Shown here: in pieces, positions 53,601 through 62,600 of the stretch
Numbering within the stretch: position 1 is the first letter of the stretch
How the letters are laid out: each line of letters opens with the position of its first letter
Program-made: the position numbers and the translations under genes
Assembly (NCBI GenBank): GCA_903813345.2
Contig: CAIIXF020000002.1
Location: forward strand, 14,280,150-14,344,149
Origin: Owenia fusiformis
Taxonomy: Eukaryota > Annelida > Polychaeta > Sabellida > Oweniidae
Reading direction: 5' to 3'
DNA length: 64,000 nt
Notes under the pieces: model-generated
The model's database searches: none
What the model saw: the letters and a program-made list of their open reading frames with translations, nothing else
Told to the model about the DNA's origin: nothing

Positions 53601-56600
53601 TAACCAAGGGAGGTGCATAATAAAATAAATACTGAATGGACATGATGTGGATATGCCAGAATACCTGTCCTCGAAAAAAATACCAGGCTCGGCTTCGCCT
53701 CGCTTAGTATTTTTTTCCTCAGATAGATATTCTGGCATATCCACCTCATGGTCATCCAGTATTTGTTTAATACATACAGGGTGACACAAAAAGCAACTCT
53801 TATTTTTGATTAACTTTCTCAGGTTTATAATAGTGAAATCTTAAATATTCTTTACAAATAAAAGGCTCAGTAAAACATGTGCTCAATCCTTTAACCCCTT
53901 GTATACTTATTTATCATCAAAGAATATAATATTTAGATGTATATGCAGACTCTTCAAATTGTTTGAAGCTAACTTTTTGCTTTTACAAACTCCATTACTG
54001 ATATTATTATTATTATTTATCCAGAAAGATATTTTCTCCATTGATTCCAAGACAAAATTTGATGACAAAGAAAAAAATTAAAGCCTTTCCAGTTAAAAAC
54101 TTTTATCAATCTATCAGTATACTGGTCTTCCTTTCACTGACTTATATACCTAAAGAAAAATTATAAAAAAATCTTAGTACCATAGTAAAAGTAAAAGAAA
54201 ACTAAAGGAACCAGCGTCTATATTAATACTAAAAGCTTAATAAATAACTTACATTGCTGTAAAAATTGTGCAACAGTGCGACTGGTTGAGCTTGGTATCC
54301 AACCAGCAGGTGCTGCCCTCTGGCGATGGGATGCAAGAATTTTGTGACGTACTTCATCACCATTCCAAATAATATCATCTTCCCATTGAATCTGCAATGG
54401 TGTCACAATAAAAGTGCACATACGCTAGAGACAATGTATATAAGACCAATCAATTTAGATATACTTTAGAATTGAAAGTTCCAATCGGAAAGCACTATAG
54501 GATGTCAGAAAATGTTGAACCTGACCTGTGTAACCATGTGATATGCTTGGTCTGGGAATGTTATAGTCGGCTTCTCTTCTTCAACCTCAACCACCTCACC
54601 ATTTTCATTTCTAGGCTCCTGCAACAGAAGTAAATGATAACTGGTCATCTCAATCCAAAGTCAGCTTAACCCAAAATAATTTTCAAGGAGTATTAAAGAT
54701 TCACTGTCTCTTAGGTTTCTCCCTGGACAATCAGTGATGTCCATTATAAATGCTAACATAATTCCTTACATACTTTAAATACCAACTTATGGGCGCATTA
54801 TTGTCAATATATTGAGAAAATCAACAGAACAAATTGTTCAACTGTCAAAATTGAACGAATTTAAGCTTTCCACCAACAAAGGGAATACACATCACGTTGC
54901 ACAAGCATTGTTTCAGGGAATCTCCTGTTAATCTCATCTGTCATGTGACTTGAACCAAGGGAGTAAATCAGATTAAGAGTGGGTTTTAAATTTAATATTT
55001 CTGACCATCCAGTTATAAATCATTTCTGCATACAATCATGAAATTGATACCTTAGACGTAGGAGTAGGTATTTGACTATCAGTAAGAAGAACGGTGAACC
55101 TGTTTTACATCTCCTAATGCAAAATATCAAGGGGCACCCTAATAATGCTCCTATCAGACATTGGTTTATTATGATTCTGAATATTTCTAACAGATATGAA
55201 TGGTAACATAAGAACTAACAGAAAGATTAAATTATTGTAAAGAACAGCATGCTCAAACCTAACAATGTATAATACATTTTATTGATTTTTAATTGATTAA
55301 ATTTTTACAAAAAAGCATTGTGTAAATCTTATTTTACATTATTAATGATTTTAATGACAATATAGTCATCTTTTCTGACAATGTGTATTTTTACTAGAAT
55401 GTTCCAGTTTTAATTTTTTTAACGAAGTTTTTCTTTAGTATTTTTAAAAATACATGTGTATTTATTTTATCTAAAGTTGTTGAGTTGACCAATGGTTGAG
55501 GTGACCTGGGTTGAGTTGACTTTGGGCTGAGCTGACAAGGAATCAAGTAAATAATCACAATCCATACATCTTTCGTAAAGCAGGAAGCAAATTGTCTTTA
55601 TCCAAATGAAGCAACAGTTCAGTCATAGATCATTTCATTTTTATCATTTGAAAATGGCAGTATGTTGAAAAACAGGGACATAAACCACTATTTATCGTAA
55701 TTATGATGCACATTTACAATAAAATAAAAGGAAACCAAAAAACTACTATATTTATGAACAGAGTGTGAAGTAGAAATGGCAAATTATTAGTTTAAACATA
55801 GTTTAAGAGCCACCAACCTGCTTGAGTTTAAATCCATATTGAAAATTTTCTCCTGACTCGTCTACTCCCATCATGTCATACCAGAGTTGTGCAGGTCCAT
55901 AGCGCCAGGAAGAATACTTTGGGACATCCTCCACATTCGAACTTGACTCACCTGTCACTTTGCTCTCACCTTCAACTTCTGGTTTCATAAATTCAACCTA
56001 GAATTGTAAAAATATTAACTATTTTAAATATACACATGAATATCACAGTCAATACAAATCAATACAGTGAACAAAGTCAACAACCCTAACATATTCTCAA
56101 ACACATGCAGATCCTGCCAGAAGATGATTCCTACCAGTTGGTCCTCCATGACTTCATGTGGCTTAGGTTCACGACCCATGTCCAATCTCCAGGGATCATA
56201 GAATGGGTCTTTCAGCTTCTCCTCTCTCCTCTTCTCATCCACCTCCAACTCTTCCTTACTCCTCTTCTTGTGCTGCTTCCAGATCTTGGGCAGGTAGGCT
56301 GTCTTGAACAGTTGGGAGAACCTTAGAACCTACAGATACGAAAACACAAGTGCATGAAGGGAAAACAAATGAAGAGTACTACAAAACATAGCAAGAAAAG
56401 GAAACATTTAGGAGCAAAAGGAACATAAGGCAAACACACAACAAGATCCCTTAGCTATGATCTGACAAACAAAGATAATGTCAAATAACTCCTCCCTCTC
56501 CCATGCATACGGAAATCAAACTATTCAAGTTAATTCAAATAATTACAAATAAATTAGACTTTTCCTTGTGAAGACTTGCATATCTGAACTTTGAGTCTAT

Positions 56601-59600
56601 CTACTTCTAAGCATAGAACTGGAACTATTTATGGAAAACAAGACACAGAGTGAACAGAATGCCAACCTTGAATACAGTTTTCGGGACTAAAAATCCAAAA
56701 TGACAACCCTAACATTTACCCAGACTGGCCAAAAAACTAATAAGTATTTAACTTAGAAACATTAAAACATCCCTGAAAATTTCAGATGAATCCATGAAAT
56801 GGTTTGGCTGGAAACCTGTAGACAAGCCTTAACAGACAAGATTTTAGGACAGAAAATCCAAAATGGACACCTTAATATTCATCCAGGATGCCCTTAACAT
56901 TTATCGAGAATGCCCAAAAACTAATCAGTTCTAGGCTTTCATAGAAACATCCCTGGATTTCAGTTGAATCCATGACACAGTTTGACTGGAAACTTGTAGA
57001 CAAGATTTATCGGGACACCCACCCATTCAACAAAACGTCTGCCCAGCAACTTATCATAATTAGGGTGCGAAAAAAGTTATGCCTAAAATGTTCTTGACTG
57101 ACCTTTCCCTTTCTGAACTCAGGGAATAGCTCTTGTACATCAACTTTCTTCAGTTCCTCAGGCAGCATATCCGCAAGTGGAGCTTTAAGGTTCTCTGTCT
57201 TAACATCATCAGTTGATGCCTGTTATACCACAAAAATACTAATTAACATAATACAAATAAGCATTTAGAATACAAAAACTTGCATACTAGTCCGGGCTGT
57301 TAAGTGGTCTCGTGGGAATTTTTTGTTACAGCTTGACAACATAGTGTACTTTATAGAGTTTGAGGTGCTGAATAAGAATTTTGATGTTGCCAAATCTGTA
57401 ACATGAATGTTGTTGCTAGGGGCAACCATTTCCATAGCAACCACAAATTTTACCTTGCAACGGGCCTAAAAATACAAAAGTTGTTGTAGATTTTTTTAGT
57501 TATAATCATTTTTGATAATATTTATTGTGAAGTAAAGGGAAGTAATAGGGGAATTTGTTATGCAACACAATTTGGTTAACAATTGATTTTTGAGCTATTG
57601 TGATGTCATAATAGCCCAAATTTTGTTATTTTTCCTAATTTACATATAATTCCACATTACTATTACTTTTTTTACCTCTTCAAAATACCGAAAGTAGGTA
57701 AGCCATTTGCTACATTTGTTATTTCTGATGTGCTCTTTCCAGCGATGGCTTTGGATTTGCATAAAAATAAAACAATCTTGTTCTAGGAATGATTGAAACT
57801 AGGGTGGTATCTGAATAGAATGACGTTAATCTACCCTAATGACAAACCTACTTTTCGAAATATTTTGATTCTATGTATTTGCAGCTATATGCAAGAAATG
57901 TTTTCATTACTATTGCAATTTTTGTTTCAAAGTGGTTAATAAATATTTTATTGTGGTAAACAGGAGTTTCATGTTGCTGGGTATGATGTTGAGCACCATT
58001 GCTATGGAGACTATTTCCTTAGCAACCAGCCATGACCATGTCCTTTAAGCTTGATGTTGAGATTGAAAACTTTTACTAAAATAAAGTTATTGTTTACAAT
58101 TTTTAAGGTACATGTTGACGACGATATCCAGTCAAACTAAAAAATATAAGTAATGACAGCATCTCAATTTTTTGTAATAAAACCCCATTATGATGTCATT
58201 ATGGACCCGTACTTTGACAAACGCGCTTTCATCAATTGGTTAATAAGTGGTTTTATAATGCTAAGTCATTTTGATCAACTGAATAAAACATGCCTGGATG
58301 AACAGCAGTATAATAAATAATTTATATTATTAATATGTTTAATCAGGATAGATGGTTGGATATTATGTATGTTAAGGTTTTAACTTGTATTATTGTTGCC
58401 TAGCAACCACATGACAACAGGAAAAATTAAAGAATAACATGGATGGAGTTTCATTAATTGACTGGGCGATTGCTTAACATGATTCAGGAAGATTCCCATT
58501 GGAAAGACCATGTGACATCATGAATAGTGTGATTGACAACCTGGAAAGACAGGTAAATTTAATGATGGGTTCAGGAAACAGGGCATGTAAGTCATGGCCG
58601 TGATGCCACAAACACAATGTTGATATTAGAGAATCAGTAGTTTGCTCTGTAGCTCAAGTGGCAGAGCACTCGGCGTGTAATTGGGAGGTTGTGGATTCGA
58701 TTCCCACCGAGATGGAATGTTTTTTCACACCAGCCCTTAGCATAGGATTTAATCCTATGTTTCAGATTTACTACTGAGCATGAAAATAAAAAAGATCAAA
58801 AATGGAAACGTTTTGTCCCATTGCATGCAGCACTCCTATTAAACCAAGGGGTAACAAGAGGAAAGCTTTAGCAGACATACCGAATTCAAATGATAATGTA
58901 CACTGTGTAAGTATCTTTATAACTTTATAGTAATTCATTTGTCCATTTTCAAATTCATGATCTAATATACCATCAAAATCAGCACCATCAAAATCAGCAT
59001 CATCAACAAAAGCAGGTTTTCTCCAACAACGTTACAGAATACGTGCTCCCATATGCCCATATTTCCTTATGTCACCCTTTTCTTCAAAGTATAAAGGCCC
59101 AATGCCAAAAGCTAGTATGTCTTTGCTGTATTTTTAATGACTTGTTTTGATAATCTAGTGGGGAAAATCCCTTTGGGGTGGCCAAAGGCTATGCCCAAAT
59201 TTTCTGTAATTTTAATTTTATTTCAAAAGTCTGCTTGGAAAATCCCTTAGTGTGGCCGAAGGCTATGCCCAAATTTTCTGTAATTTTAATTTTATTTCAA
59301 AAGTCCGCTTGGAAAATCACTTAGTGTGGCCGAAGGCTATGCCAAATTTTGCTCTATCTATAATGGTTTATTTTGATGTTGTAATAAGAAGATCCATTCG
59401 GGTTTGCCTAAGGCTATATGTCAAATTTTTGTCTTATTGTTCATTTCAATTCTGTTTTGTATATTGTTATATTAGTCAATATTTAATTGTATACCTACAA
59501 TTGGCCATAATGGCCAAACTGTTCTTGTGCATTTTCTCTTCTCCAAAATTCAAAACACTGCAATTTCCTAAAGATTCCCTTTACCTGTTTAAAAGAAGGA

Positions 59601-62600
59601 ATGTCGTCATATGAACTGATACACTGTGTGTTTCTTACATGTATATTACGTAGAGTGTCTGAAACACTTTAAAAATCTTGAAAATCTGTCAGATCTCTTA
59701 TAATCTATGAACATTGAAATAATTCAAATAAGAGTAAGAACCATGTTGATATATAATAATTTTCACCTTTCCTGCGATATTGCAATCTCATTAAAGTTTC
59801 ATGCTAGTTTGTGCAATTTAATTTTTTTAGTTCAAATAAATAATTCTTACTTTTGATATTATTTTTAAGAGGTAAAAAAGTAATGTGATCTTGGTATTCT
59901 GACTGAATGCTGAATGTGAAAAATGCCCCAACTGACCGCTACTATTTTTCTTTTATTAGACTCCAGATGCAAATCTGGAGTCTGCATCTGGAGTCTATTG
60001 TTTTTGCTACTTTTCTTATTAGACTCCAGATGAAGTCCGGAGTCTATTGTTTTTGCTTCTTTTCTTGTTATTAGACTCCATTCTAGTTATTCTTAAACAT
60101 AGCACGTTCTTTCAACAACCATAAGACATTCAGTAAAGACAATCATATGGTCAATTAAAGTACTATATCTAGTTCCTAGGAAATTTGTTCAATGTTTTAT
60201 ATAGGTCAATAACTAGGTCAAATCCAGTACTTTGTCACTTATTAAATTTTCATGGTCATCCTTCTATATTTTCACTCCGGTTTTTTTCATTGTGTTCCTC
60301 ATAAAAAAGTAACATAATGTAGATTTGTAGCCGATTTCGAGATATCAGTGTCTGAAAACGAGGTCCGAAAAAAGTACTACTTCCAGTTTATGAGCTATGA
60401 TCAATGTAATAAATGTATCAAATCAAAAAATCAAATCATATAATATCATATCAATCATATTGATCATATCATATCATATATCATATCAAATAATATCATA
60501 TAACATATCATTATCATATTAAACCATATCATATAACATATTATATATCATATTATTTAATATCATATATCATCATATGATATGTCATATTGTATATCAT
60601 ATCGTATATCATATCATATATCATATCGTATATCATATCGTACATCATACTGTATATCATATCTTATCCTATTATATCATATCGATCATATCATATATCA
60701 TATCATATAGCAAATCATATCATATCATATATTATATTAAATCATATCATATAACATATTATATATCATATCATTTAATATCATATAACATCATTTGATA
60801 TATCATATCGTATATCATATCGTATATCATATTGTATATCATCTAATATATCATATCGTACATCATATCATATCAAATATCATATCAAATCATATCGTAC
60901 ATCATGGTGTATATCATATCATATATCATATAGTATATCATATCGTATATCATATCATATCAAATATCATATTAAATCATATCGTACATCATACTGTATA
61001 TCATATCATATATCACATCCTATTATATCATATATCATATCATATAGTATAATATCATCTCATATTTCATATCATATATCATATCATACATCACCTATTT
61101 AAAACCTATCTATCTATCTAAAAACTAAAGACAATTTTAAAAAAATCAGTCATCTGGAGTCTGAAATTGAACTTTTTCCAATTTCTAGTTGTTATTTGAA
61201 ATATTAGCTTCAAAATTAATGAACCATTAAACCATCTAAAGAACCATTTCAAATACCCTCTAAGAAATATGTATTGAAGACCCATCAGAACAAAGCAATC
61301 AAAGATCATGTACATGTTGTCCACCTAAAACACATGGTGATTCCTTTTCCCTTTTTTCAGGAAGGCCAATTAAATCATGTCAGACTCTGCATTTCCTGCC
61401 ACTCTTCCAACATAGTCAAGAATCCAAATCCAAAATCATGTGACCTCTTCTATCAACGACTTAAAGTACGTGTACAACACGGAGATTCAAAATGCATTGA
61501 AATCAATGATAAACTGTCAAACCAAAGAGATAACGAGAACAAAAATGTGTCATGGTGCCGTGGCTGCTATAGTGAAGTAGTGAACATCAATAAACTAAAA
61601 AGATTTGAAGACAAGTACAACAAAAAACAAGAAAATCTAGCCAAAATATCAACCAGTCAACAGTCAGTGCCAGCACTTGAAACAAGTGCCAGTGTTTATC
61701 TGAGATCCTCAAATAAGACTAAAGCATGTATTTTTTGCTCAAAATCTGGGAAAAAGTTAAGAAGGGCTGGTGAAGATGTCAGGAAATATTTGACAAAAAT
61801 TGCTAAGTCAAATTCAGAGCAAAAACATAGTATACCACCTTGCCTGTTATGTTCAACACCAAAGGTCAGTGTCCTCTCATAAAGGAGGCAAAGATGATGT
61901 CCAAAGAGCATTTTTGCAATCAGTTCGAAGTAAACTTGACCAAAGTAGTTCATCTGAGAACAGCATTGACATGTCCTCAGTTGAGGAAATATATTCCGAT
62001 GAAATTCGGAAACATGGAATTGATGATATTCAACAACCTCACAGAAAAACAATAAAACTCTTGCTCAAGGGGAGTTTCAATGACATTGAATTCACTAGGC
62101 CAAAGCAGCTTAATAAATCAGAATTGGTGGTCCTCCCAAATTCCAACACACTGGATACAATTAAAGAGACAGCAGACATAGTTCGCATTGATATTTTACT
62201 ATCGAGATCTGATTGGAAATTTCAATAGCAAAAAATCAGTAGTCAATAAAATGTTCTAACTTTCCATTAAACTTTAAAAATTACAATTAAAACTGAAAAA
62301 GTTTTACCAATGTCAGAATGAATTTCTATTTTTATGCCTCTTTCTGTGCTTACAGGTCTGGTTGCTATGGAAACCATTGCAACCAGAAACAGTTTTCCAA
62401 TTACTGATGTGTCCATATCTGAATTTCTTAACCAAAGACATCATTGAAACAAATATAGTAAAATTAGCACAGTAACAAGCATTTACTTTGTTGAAATACA
62501 ATTATTTTCATGGGATGAAAAGGAAAACTAAAATGTGAATTTATTTGAGTTTGAAAAAGAGCCCAATTCGAGCTATCATGAGTCATGACATCACAATGGC

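Noticed and set aside
58644-58716. Functional tRNA-Thr gene
   Set aside because: A and B boxes are present, but the acceptor stem does not pair, the anticodon stem is weak and position 33 is not T.
59252-59614. 120-codon frame in the 6.2-kb transposon
   Set aside because: It starts inside a tandem repeat and has no protein-like pattern beyond it.
60577-61052. Tyr/His/Ile-rich frames
   Set aside because: Artefacts of the ATATC satellite.
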